64,000 bases of DNA, taken from the NCBI RefSeq assembly GCF_003171515.1, contig NC_089390.1, positions 4,712,001-4,776,000 on the forward strand, in the 5' to 3' direction. Below the pieces are notes generated by a model. It was not told where the DNA came from. It saw nothing but the letters and a program-made list of their open reading frames with translations, and searched no databases. This DNA comes from Pyrenophora tritici-repentis. Its lineage: Eukaryota; Ascomycota; Dothideomycetes; Pleosporales; Pleosporaceae. Every line of letters begins with the position of its first letter. Positions within the stretch are counted from its first letter, which is position 1. The position numbers and the translations under genes were made by a program. This document shows, in pieces, positions 14,727-24,535 of this stretch.

Positions 14727-16709
14727 ATTAAGGCACAATGGTAGCTGAGGCAGGCTGGAAGAGGTCGGCCTTGCGAGCGTTGCATTTGGCGCTGAGGAAG
14801 TGGGTTTGAAGATGGCAGGAAGATCACTGAATCTTGTCAGGCGCGTCTGGAACCAGCTGGTCGGGAGAAACGAGAACAAGGTTCCATAAACCTTTTGAGG
14901 TTGGGCAGTACCAGCCCTTGCATGTTATGCTTTTTATGTAAGCCATAAGCTTATCTTTTCGTCCGCAACGAATCACTGTCTACTATTCAACCACCACCGT
15001 CAGCAGTGAGGCTCAAATACCGACCACATAGGTCGAATAGTGCATGACCCACGTAACAGATAGGTGTCATGTCTCCGGCTCAGAACGGGTAACTTGCTGG
15101 CCAACTCTCTGGACTAGCTTACGGCACAGCAGTATTCGAGACACCAGGTTGCATTCGTGATGAACGTTTTTAATCTATTCTGTCTCACGACCAGCCATCT
15201 CATATTGAAAGAGGTTAGAAACGCGCCGATACTCCTCTATCAGTCTGGAGATCCGTTTCAAGGATGCACCAATAGCTCATCCTTGCAAAGAACGACCATA
15301 CCGATCAAGAGCCGGCGGCTACAAGACGTAGTCTCCCGAATGACCGGTCCGAGTGGGAACGAGTGGGAATTCCCCGGGCGAATAGCAAGTTAGTGGCATC
15401 GAAACAAACAAGAAAGAGTCAGTCGTCGGCCAGTGAGTGAGCCGAAAGAGCCTCAATAGCCGCGATCCAACATGGCCGATCAGACGCCACTGCTAGTACA
15501 CGTGTCAGTTAGAAGACATATCGAATGGCACAACGAGCTTCAAGCCTTCGTGGTATCAGGAGCATATCGCCAAGTGTTGGATGTTGACAGAGGGCTGGTA
15601 TCAGCTATCGCAATTTTCTTTTCCATGTGACCAGCATGGGATGGTCGCCCAGCATGCTGTCAAACCTCACCTGCTTCCCCTGTGGAAACTGTCGTCACGT
15701 GAAGCTTGCATCATGCATGCAAACTGCTATATATGTGGACATCTTGCACCAAGATCAGATATGCACGATAGAAGCGACGAAGAATATTCGAAAAATAGAC
15801 GACTAGACGACGTGGCTGAATTTTACTCGACCATGATAGGCCGCTATTAATAAGCGGGGGTTCTTAATCGGCTCCGCGCCTAACGATAGCGGGCCCCCGC
15901 TATCGTGCTCCCCCAAAGAAAGTCGAAACTGGATGTTTGGCCGACTCCACGACCATCCACCCCGCGCAAATTTCATGCCATCGCCTCTGCGGCTAGAGCG
16001 GCGCATCGTCATTCGCCCGAGAAGAGGATCCAACACTCCTCCTCCGACTTTGACGTCTTCGCATTGGTTTCAAGGCACGATGAGGCTCGAAGCGCCTATA
16101 GCAACTGTGTCACATCGTCATCCCAAAGTGACCTCATGGAGTCACGGAGGGGCCAAAACTAAGAATAAGCCTGCATGCATACGTTTTTAATACCACGGCG
16201 GCAACAGGATACGCTAGGCTACGCTGCCGGCCCTGCCAGCGGTTATACATCTGTTCTGTACGGCTACGCCCTCGCCGGCGCTCCGGGCTGACAGCTCCCG
16301 ACGACTACGCCGCACGCAGGTGGAGTGGGAACGGCCCTCAGCCGCCTCTCTTGGCGAGCTTTCGTCGTGGTTGGACTTGGTCCTTGCACCTAGCTCGTGC
16401 CATGAATGGTGGGTGAACTCGGTAATGCACATACTATCCAGAAGGATGGCATAGTTTGCATGTACGCCGCAGTAACAGCTGTGTTTGATGTTTCGAGCAT
16501 GCTCCAATCATGGATTTGGTGGGTGGAGGCTTATACTGCGGCTCAGTGTTGTTATAGTGTGGTGATGGTAAGGGTACACAGAATCATTCTGCAGCTTCTA
16601 TCTAATTCGGCATTCCCATTTCCAAGACGCTTGCCTCTCAGCTTCACTTCTTCCTTTTCTCTTATTTAATAGTGGAAAGCATAATCATAGTCAGCTTCAC
16701 GTTAGTTCG
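14727..16709. other. Intergenic region of 2 kb with possible transposon remnants
   Basis: No intact gene is seen. A perfect inverted repeat lies at 15883-15906, followed by a stretch (15907-16150) with CG-rich sequence unlike its surroundings. A second GC-rich block lies at about 16190-16360. Both look like decayed pieces of repeats or mobile elements, but no transposase or reverse transcriptase frame is visible and no terminal repeat pair was found. Confidence 0.35.
15883..15906. repeat. Perfect 11-bp inverted repeat with 2-nt spacer
   Basis: Arm ACGATAGCGGG (15883-15893), spacer CC, then the exact reverse complement CCCGCTATCGT (15896-15906). The upstream flank carries a related sequence, CCGCTATTAATAAGCGGGGG, at 15841-15860. 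It could form a stable hairpin or be a remnant of a terminal inverted repeat. No associated open frame was identified. Confidence 0.8.
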
Positions 16710-19187
16710 ATGCCCTACCCCATTACCATACCGGGGTCTCCATCGAACATGCCTCAACCAGAGCGTAGTCCCATGCACTGGCCCACCTTCCCCGACATTC
16801 CAATCTATCTCGATACAGGGAACAGCCGTATCGCGCCCAAGTCTTACGGAACGACTCCCACAACACCCACAACACCAGAGATACTCCCTCATGGCCGCCC
16901 TACATATCTGAGCCCGGCCCATATCAACGCCCCACCCATCACCCCAGCCGAACCGAGCCCAACTACTACCATCGAGACATCTTCTGATCATCGATCAGTG
17001 GTGTGGCCAATTCCAGAACCGCCTCCAGAGGTGGTGAGGCAGCAGCCCCGACGACCACTTCTTCGCTTTTTCCCCAGTGATCGACCGCGTGTCCGACTTG
17101 ACACGGCTTTTCCCCAGCCCCCATATGAGGTCTCAAACCCAGAAAAGCAGAGCGACAACGACCGCAAGTCACACCTTGGTCTAGGCATCAGTGGTGGTCC
17201 ACCTAGACCGCCATCGATCCGGGTACAGCCCCCGACATTCGAAAACGAGAAAGCAGACCCGTCTGCGAACATTGCACAACGCATCGAAGAGAAGCTTTGG
17301 AGCTATAACTCTTCAGGCAACGTCATCGAACGATGGCTACTCGAGATAGTCAGTTGGTTGATCAGCGCTGTGTGCATGGGCGCGATCATCGCAGTGCTTG
17401 TCGTCCTCAAGGACAAGCCATCCTCTAAATGGCCCTTCAACAACCTCGGTATTACCCTGAACGCCTTTGTTTCTGTACTCTCGCGAGTTGCAGGTGCTGC
17501 TCTTTTACTCCCTGTCGCAGAAGCTCTTGGGCAACTGAAGTGGAGCTGGTTTATCCGAGGAGATTCGAAGAAGATGTGGGATTTCGAGATGTTTGACAAC
17601 GCATCTAGAGGACCGTGGGGTGCTTTCCTCTTGCTCATACACACTAAGGGAAAGACCATCGCTGCTCTTGGCGCCCTAGTCACAATATTCGCCCTCGCAT
17701 TGGATCCTTTCTTTCAGCAGGTCGTCAGCTTTCCCACGCGCTGGACGATGCAACATACAAACAGCTCTATCACGCGAGTTGTACGATATGAACCAGCATA
17801 CAATGTTCAATACGAAAATGGCGAAGCTGTAGCTGAGCTAGATGCGATCATCGGGAGCGTTGCTGACCCATTTTTCATCAACAACGGAACCCAGCCAATG
17901 CCTTTCGGAAATGGAACTCGCGCAGACGTACCTATATCATGCCCTGGCAGCAACTGTACTTGGCCAAGCTATGAAACACTCGGTGTCTGTAGCCAGTGTG
18001 TAGAGGTACCGACTCTCCTCAACTTCACGTGTATGTTCACAAGGGTAGACTGGACTTCAAAGCTCAATGCTACGGAGTCTTCATACCCCAAGGCGAACGT
18101 ATGTGGGTACTTCCTCAATTCCACTAGTGACAACCCAATCCTCATGTCTGGCTACATGGTTGACGAAGCTGGAAACAAATCTGGTGAGGTTTTGCTGTCG
18201 CGGACGCTACCGTTGACAACCAACTATATGCGAGAAGCACTCTGGGGGGATGGCTCTATCAACTTCAAGCATATACGAAACCCCATCGTAGATGCCTTGA
18301 TCTCTAGCGCCTCCAATAACACTGACGATGTATTTTCGGATAAGATGCCGGCATTACACGAATGCGTCGTGTCTTGGTGTGTCAAGACTGTCCAATCGTC
18401 TTACTACTTGGGCACATATCAAGAAGTGGTCACGAATGTCTTCCTGAACGACACGCAAGGACCATATCCCTGGCATACTACCTGGTTGGCAGACGAAGGG
18501 TATGCGCTCACTGACTATTTCGAGAATGTCACTATATCTGCACCACAAACCGGTCAAAGCTTTCCAGAACACGGATGGGGAGTCAGTAACGATACTATGC
18601 TCAACACAGTACTTATTTTCGATCGCGTCTTTCCTTCTTTTACGACGTCTACGAACGAATCCGATGTTCCAGTCCTTCGCTGGAGAACTGGAAGCCCAAC
18701 CTTGGCGAGGACATTGTTTCCAGAATTCAACCCTTGGTTATCACCAAACAATATTACACGACACATGGAAAGGATGGCCATTTCAATCACAAACGCAATT
18801 AGATCTTCAACAAGCGGCGAGACAGTATTCGGACATTCCTATGAGAACGAGATCTATGTCGAAGTTACCTGGGGCTGGCTGAGCCTACCGCTTTGCCTTC
18901 TCTTAGTCAGCTTTATATTTCTTGTTTCTACGGTCATCAAAAGCGCTAGCGAGAAAGGCCAAGTGAGCATAAGGAAAAATTCAGCGATTGCTACATTGCT
19001 CTATGGACTTCCCGATCATTATCAAAAACAATTGACAAAGTCGAACTCAAAAGGTACTCCAAGAACGAAAGCGAAAGATCTCAGGGTCAGACTATCTGCA
19101 ACAAGAGGTTGGAGAAGCTCTGGAAATATTTTCACACCCTTGACTCCAAAGGCACCATCAAACTTGCCACCACCAGGGTGGATTTGA
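16710..19187 (+). CDS. DUF3176 membrane protein, paralog 1 (825 aa, intronless)
   Basis: A single exon of 825 residues. The first roughly 190 residues are a proline-rich cytosolic-type tail absent from the two neighbours. The DUF3176 region starts near residue 195 (IEEKLWSYNSSGNVIERWLL). It has three membrane spans (about 208-232, 248-272 and 315-340) with signatures LGQLKWSWF, WDFEMFDNASRGPWGA and KGKTIAALGALVTIF. A long loop with many N-glycosylation sites and paired cysteines follows (CPGSNCTWPSYETLGVCSQC), then a final span near 717-742 and a basic tail. The loop is probably extracytosolic, by inference from the Cys and Asn-X-Thr pattern. The family is widespread in filamentous ascomycetes and its function is unknown. 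It is the first of three same-strand paralogs. Confidence 0.9.
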   Translation: MPYPITIPGSPSNMPQPERSPMHWPTFPDIPIYLDTGNSRIAPKSYGTTPTTPTTPEILPHGRPTYLSPAHINAPPITPAEPSPTTTIETSSDHRSVVWPIPEPPPEVVRQQPRRPLLRFFPSDRPRVRLDTAFPQPPYEVSNPEKQSDNDRKSHLGLGISGGPPRPPSIRVQPPTFENEKADPSANIAQRIEEKLWSYNSSGNVIERWLLEIVSWLISAVCMGAIIAVLVVLKDKPSSKWPFNNLGITLNAFVSVLSRVAGAALLLPVAEALGQLKWSWFIRGDSKKMWDFEMFDNASRGPWGAFLLLIHTKGKTIAALGALVTIFALALDPFFQQVVSFPTRWTMQHTNSSITRVVRYEPAYNVQYENGEAVAELDAIIGSVADPFFINNGTQPMPFGNGTRADVPISCPGSNCTWPSYETLGVCSQCVEVPTLLNFTCMFTRVDWTSKLNATESSYPKANVCGYFLNSTSDNPILMSGYMVDEAGNKSGEVLLSRTLPLTTNYMREALWGDGSINFKHIRNPIVDALISSASNNTDDVFSDKMPALHECVVSWCVKTVQSSYYLGTYQEVVTNVFLNDTQGPYPWHTTWLADEGYALTDYFENVTISAPQTGQSFPEHGWGVSNDTMLNTVLIFDRVFPSFTTSTNESDVPVLRWRTGSPTLARTLFPEFNPWLSPNNITRHMERMAISITNAIRSSTSGETVFGHSYENEIYVEVTWGWLSLPLCLLLVSFIFLVSTVIKSASEKGQVSIRKNSAIATLLYGLPDHYQKQLTKSNSKGTPRTKAKDLRVRLSATRGWRSSGNIFTPLTPKAPSNLPPPGWI

Positions 19188-19296
19188 TTCCATTCTATTC
19201 TACATACTCCGCAATAGGATATGGAGAAAATATTGATACACTTCTTAAGAAATTATTAGAACTAATACCATCTGTCGCCGCTTTCACGAACACTCA

Positions 19297-19880
19297 TCAC
19301 CGGCTTATTTCTCCACTGGGGTCTCCTCCGCAGTGATTCCTATTTGCCACGTTTACGTTCTCTTCTGTCAAATCAACATCCCGTCGGCCTCCAGGGCGTA
19401 CACGAATCGATCGCTCGACCTTCTCTTCTGCTGGCTCAACATCCCGGCCTCCAGGGCGTACACGAATCGATCGCTCGATATGATCTTCTGTTGACTCAAC
19501 ATTCCGCCCTCCGGGGCGTACACGAATACTACGCTCGACGTTCTCTTCCGTCGACTCCACGTCCCGGCCTCCAGGGCGTACCCTAATAGAACGTTCGGCC
19601 TTCTCTTCTGTCGGCTCAACGTCCCGGCCTCCAGGGCGTACCCGAATCGAACGCGCGACCTTCTCAACCATCGAGGTCCTCTCCAGGATGTTGCTGATAG
19701 CGCTGGTCACCGGGAAGGCATTGCGACGATCCGCAGTTGGAAACACGGGACTAATCTATGTCACAAGTCAGATGGACCAACGGACTCAGAATTTGTAGCA
19801 CTAACGTTGCTGGGCAGTACTGGCGCTGTGATGGTGGGGAGTACCAAATACGCGGCGAGAAAGAGAGTATGTCCGCGCAT
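19297..19880 (-). CDS. Predicted secreted protein with five tandem 20-residue repeats (177 aa)
   Basis: I reconstruct two exons, 19880-19806 and 19755-19297, around a 50-nt intron (donor GTTAGT, branch-like CTGAC, acceptor CATAG), both in phase 0. The first exon encodes a convincing signal peptide: basic start MRGH, hydrophobic core TLFLAAYLVLPTI, then a TAP-type cleavage region. Residues 26-57 are a spacer containing an Arg-Arg pair (TADRRNAF). Residues 58-158 are five repeats of the form (V/A/I)-(A/E)-R-S-I-R-V-R-P-G-G-R-(D/N)-V-E-x-x-E-x-x; the last repeat has one extra Arg. A short tail with one cysteine ends in GEISR. A TATAAA sequence lies about 20 bases before the ATG. I recognise no known family. 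A secreted effector-like protein or a repeat precursor cut by proteases are both possible. The classical Lys-Arg Kex2 sites of known fungal repeat precursors are absent between units. Confidence 0.6.
19357..19659 (-). repeat. In-frame coding minisatellite, five units of 60-63 bp
   Basis: Four 60-bp units and one 63-bp unit, read on the minus strand, each encoding one 20-21 residue protein repeat. The most constant part spells S-I-R-V-R-P-G-G-R. Units differ at scattered bases, mostly in the T/E-rich second half, so the array is not freshly expanded. All units keep the frame. Confidence 0.92.
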
Positions 19881-22800
19881 GATGACAATGGTTAAAGCTT
19901 TATATTGTTATACAGGAGAATGGTTAGAGTATGAAGAAAAGAATCGTTGGCACAGCCAAGCAAGAGTTTGTTCCCGATGGGGTGGTATGCTGGGATGTGT
20001 TGTATTTGGGATGGTATCTCGAATGTGGGAACAGTCCACGACTTTATCCACGACCCTGGATTCACAGCAACGCTTGACGACATCGCATCACACATCACAC
20101 TCATTTACACTATCCCTACACTATCCGTCCACGTTGCCTCCACGGCGCTTCGAAACGCGGTGACTATCTCAACGATAACCGCCTTGGAAGCCACCGACTC
20201 GACGCGGAATCAAGGGGCGAGCAGCGTATTGTTCATGCCGTGTGACAATTAAACAGTCATTGGGGGTGATCCCGGGAAAGCATAATGATTGGGGTACGGA
20301 TTCGGCAAGCTGAAACGCAAAAATCGATGCGACTGGAACACAAGGCGTTAGATGGGAAAGGCTGAAAGCCTGACTACGCGTCGCAATGCATCCCGCAGCC
20401 TTTGGCAACTTTCATCACATCGGGTTATCACACTACAAGCGCTGGAGGGGCTCTCTACAAGGCAATTCGGGAGAGTCGAGATTTTGGTAAGTACATCACC
20501 CGCAAATCCCGTAGTCCTCATCAACTTCGTCAACTGCCAAAACGATTTCTGACCAATCGACAGGTTTTCTCGGTGTGACGTGGCTTGGCGGCGTTTTGGA
20601 CTTACCCCGGGAGCTGAAGCGATTGGCTATTCATTATCGGTACCTTGCACAACGGCGGCCTAGTCACATATTACCCGTGCACGTGACGTATCCCGGCGTT
20701 ACGCTTTCAGCGAATTGTTGATTCTAGTAAAGACTCAATAGCTTGTGATTCAAGAGACATAGAGTAGCCACTGAGTCGCCATCATTCTCATTCTCCCATA
20801 CTAGACAACATCCCTGTACACTCATAAGACTTCGTTTGCATCATGCAGCCTCTAGCACTGAGCGTGCCGTGATTGCATGCAGTGTACTAATATTTACGTT
20901 TTCCACATATCTTTCCCTTGCTGACAACGATACATCATAGGATTGCTAAAGAGTGAATGTACACTGGCAAAATTTGAGGAGCCGTCTGGTATTACACATT
21001 TATTTACTTAGCCATGCTATCGTATCAATATTCATGCTTCGCTTTGTGGGACTACTTTGTCTTCAGATGTCGAAAAGATACCACCAATAGTGAGTAGCCA
21101 TTAGGCGCCCACAGCCCACACTGATGTTGGCATATCACACTCACCCGATGCAATCTGCCTGCACGTCAACCTTATCAACACGAACTCCACGCGACTCAGT
21201 CCTTGACTTATCTGGACCAGAAAAGAGTGCTTGAGCGACTGCTACGAGCGCTACAGATCTGATCACGTCATGGGAGTATGACTGCGTGAATTTTAGCACC
21301 TGCATCAAGGCAATGCAATGCACCTTGATCACGGCGCGGACACCTCAGCTCATTCTGATGTTTTCTTTTCTCAACCCCAGACTTTGGTTTCTGCTAAAGC
21401 TGCAGCCACGGAATTTTTGCCACACCTCGCTTCCACATGTCACGAAACGTGTTCCACTCTCTCACACATGCACTTCTTGTGTGCTTTTGTAACCACAGGT
21501 TTGACAACCAGTCGACTTTAATCTTTGACGGGTGCATTCTGTTGTCAGAGGTTTCTCGGGTGCACGCTCAAACTCCCCACCTTGTGCGAGGTGTTTTGGG
21601 CCAGAGTTCACCCAAAGCTCAGAGTCGCAACATCGCGCATGCGATATGATAGAATCTGGTGAATACAGAGAAGAAATGACCCACTAAAACCTAGTCGCAT
21701 CGCCTCCTGGGCATCACACGTCAGTGCCTCGTGTGCCAATTTCGTAAAGTCTCAGTGCCTTTTGTGCGGATTCTACAGTACCGTACCCGATAGATTTATC
21801 GGCCCATGAGTTTGATGATGTATCTCTTGTACCATGGATATGAATTCCAACGACATATGCAGTGAGTGTCAACAATGTGAAGGCGTCAAATAATATTCAC
21901 TGATACCCTCTCTAACAGCCTTGGCAAGCTTTGCTAATGGCGACAAGGCCCTCAAAGAGGCCGAGGTATGATGACATACAGTACGTACCCGGTACCTACT
22001 TCGTGTCCCCTAGCGTGTCGATCCGTTGTCGGCACGGTGGACGCAACGGCGGGCCGCAGGCACTGGGCCTGCCCTCTAAAGACACCCATTCGCTTCAAAA
22101 TGACCGCTCGTACAGTCAAGACTCAAGTATTATACAATTTATGCCAAGTTTTGAGTCTTATCTGTAGTGTCGCATTGATGACAGACCGCTTTGACGAAGC
22201 CCTTGTTCGGCTATACCGGTCCCTAGAGCGCGATACACATGACCCTCAAGGGTACATGCATCTTCATGATTTGACGCACAGATCATGTTGTTGGCAATGA
22301 GCTTACGACCTTATGGGGCTAGTATGCAAAGGAAATGATGAGACGAAACGCATGCACACCACCAGCTCTTGCCCAAGTGTGAGAGTGAGTAAATCCGATG
22401 CCGACTCGTTTTCCCAGGCTCACCCCAATTGACGCCGGATAATTCATCCGGCTCTATCAAACACCTCACTATCTCATGCGCACTTCAACGCTCGTAACAC
22501 GGCCCTATTCAAATGTCAATGCGCAAAGCCGAACGATAATCCCGGCTCACAGCCGTCCATTCCCTCATGCAGCGGTGAAGTCCACCGAACTACCATATCT
22601 GTCACAGCGCTTCATATCCCATATGCCTACCGTTTCAACAGTAAAAAATACTAAGCCGACCGCGGCCTCCTGCCAACAGATGCTAAAACCTCCGAGGCTT
22701 ACAGCACGGTCTTGTATTGGATCAGGAAACTGCCCTCATAGTCCCCAGAGAAATTATCAGAGGTGTCGGATCGTGAGTATCGGTAGAGACGTCGGCTGCT

Positions 22801-24535
22801 TGACACTTCGGCCCGACTTCGGCCCACCTTGCGCAGAGCTTAGGTATACCTTCGTAGCAGCTATGTTCGTAGACAATCAATCAGAACCACTGGACAGAAT
22901 GCATTCCTAGTTATCGTTATTTCCCTTTACGCACTTAGTGCAAAGCCAACCAACAAGAGGCAATTATCTTATGTCACACGACTCCTGGAATTGTTCTATC
23001 GGAGTATCATCAAGATACCTCGAAGGAGAAAAAGAGTCGTCGACCCGCGCTTGGTGAAGCAATGAAGTAAGAATTCAGTTGCTATCTGGAAAGCGTATGT
23101 AGTTAAGTTTCACTCCTTCCCTCACTCCCTATCCAGTTTCTCGACATCCATCTCTCTCATATTCATACCCGCTGCCTTCTCGGCACGTGTCATGTGTGAT
23201 AGATGATTCTCTTAGCTACTGTTTGTTTTAAGTTGGTAGAAATTCCCTGCAAACTGGACCTAGCTTCTCCAGATTCGTTGTCAATCATATTAAGTTTAGT
23301 ATGGTGGCTGTCGCATCAGATTTCACTATTATCCACTTTACCTAATCCTCTTTTACCTAGGCAAGTACATCCAGCCAAGGATGGGTGATCTCAGCTGTGG
23401 GTGTGCTCGTTTTAACTGCGCAGTTGTGCAATAGCCTTAACTATCTGATTAACATTGTATTAAGCTATTGTACATACTGTATTGGTCAAATAAGTGTGCA
23501 GTGTTAGTAGGGTGCGGTGCGCGCTTGCCAACCATGTCAACTCGTAGCGAAGATCTTGGTGGCAGGTGGTAGTCCACCATAGCAATCTCGAACCATCTTT
23601 GCTATCATCGATATCGCTTATCAAAAATGTCACGGTGGCCACATAATGCTAGCCTTGCTTAGATATGGCCACTCTGCACCGATAATCGTCTTCAGCTCAT
23701 TTGCCTAAGCCGTCTCCCTCACTTTCAGAGAAAACCGAGCGCGCAGAGAGAGTATCTCAGTAGGTTTGCCGTTCGAAGAGGAAGACAAAGAAGTGTAATG
23801 TTATTCGGTACAAGTTAACTACCTAGGTAGTTCCCGATTTGGAATAGACTGTGCCGTGCACTATCAGTCATTCCGGGGGCTGGGCACACAAGTAACTACC
23901 TAGATGAGTCCAGGTCGCCTTGCGTTCGCCTACCCAGATAGTATATACGCTTCTTTCTACGAAATTTCCAGCGCTTAGCTCTTTGGATGTGTTCACGGAT
24001 ATACTACAAATGCTGCTTGCCATGTGCGCCTGTTCAACTCGTGTGGAGTTGAACTGTATGAGTAGACATTCAGCAAGTCATCAGCAATTCAAGCGTCCCC
24101 AAACATCCTCTAGGGTCACTCTTATCAATTAACTAAGCTTCACAGTTGGCGCGCTCAATATGCCATGCTTGCAGGGATGTTCCGCCAGCGCTACCACCGC
24201 GGCGGCTACACGATCCGTTCGACCGATCAATTCCCCGAAGCCGCAGATCTGGCTCGCAACCTTGGAATTGCGGCGCTAATTGCTCTGCTTCTATAGGTTT
24301 GAGGACGATGGATGTCACTTTTTGCCCTCATCTGGATTATATCGCCAACACATGCGCCATTCTAGGCACACGCCCGCAAACATGTCGTCAACAGGATGCC
24401 CAGCAGCACCTAAGCGCCCGTTATCGATGGTGCGCTACGGACGTGGCTACCAATCATCAAACTTAGCACTTCTTCCGAGAAATCACATCTAGTGAGCGTT
24501 CGCGCTTTCGAATACCGGTTCAGCAAGAATACACG
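19881..24535. other. Gene-poor region of 4.7 kb
   Basis: I see no gene that I can support. There are several short open frames on both strands, the longest being 144 codons (22476-22910), none with a family signature. AT-rich patches occur near 23200-23650. A perfect 16-bp palindrome lies at 23817-23832. An exon-like stretch near 21837-21970 (a short coding-like segment with a GTGAGT donor and an AACAG acceptor) ends without a credible continuation and may be a gene relic. Base composition is more AT-rich than in the flanking housekeeping genes. Confidence 0.4.
23817..23832. repeat. 16-bp perfect palindrome with TACCTAGGTA core
   Basis: AACTACCTAGGTAGTT reads identically on both strands. A near copy, AACTACCTAGATGAG, follows about 60 bases later. 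The ten-base core TACCTAGGTA also occurs at 32535-32544 and 48452-48461, in both cases outside genes. Confidence 0.85.

Noticed and set aside
19357..19659. The repeat array as a CRISPR-like or non-coding satellite
   Set aside because: Units are directly adjacent without spacers, are 60-63 bp, and preserve one reading frame that joins a signal-peptide exon.
21837..22300. Exon-like segments with a GTGAGT donor and AACAG acceptor giving a short Ala/Lys-rich peptide
   Set aside because: No continuing exon in phase could be found and no family was recognised; at most a relic.
22476..22910. 144-residue frame starting with ATG in the gene-poor region
   Set aside because: No domain, signal peptide or membrane span; composition looks random; no promoter or splice signals support it.
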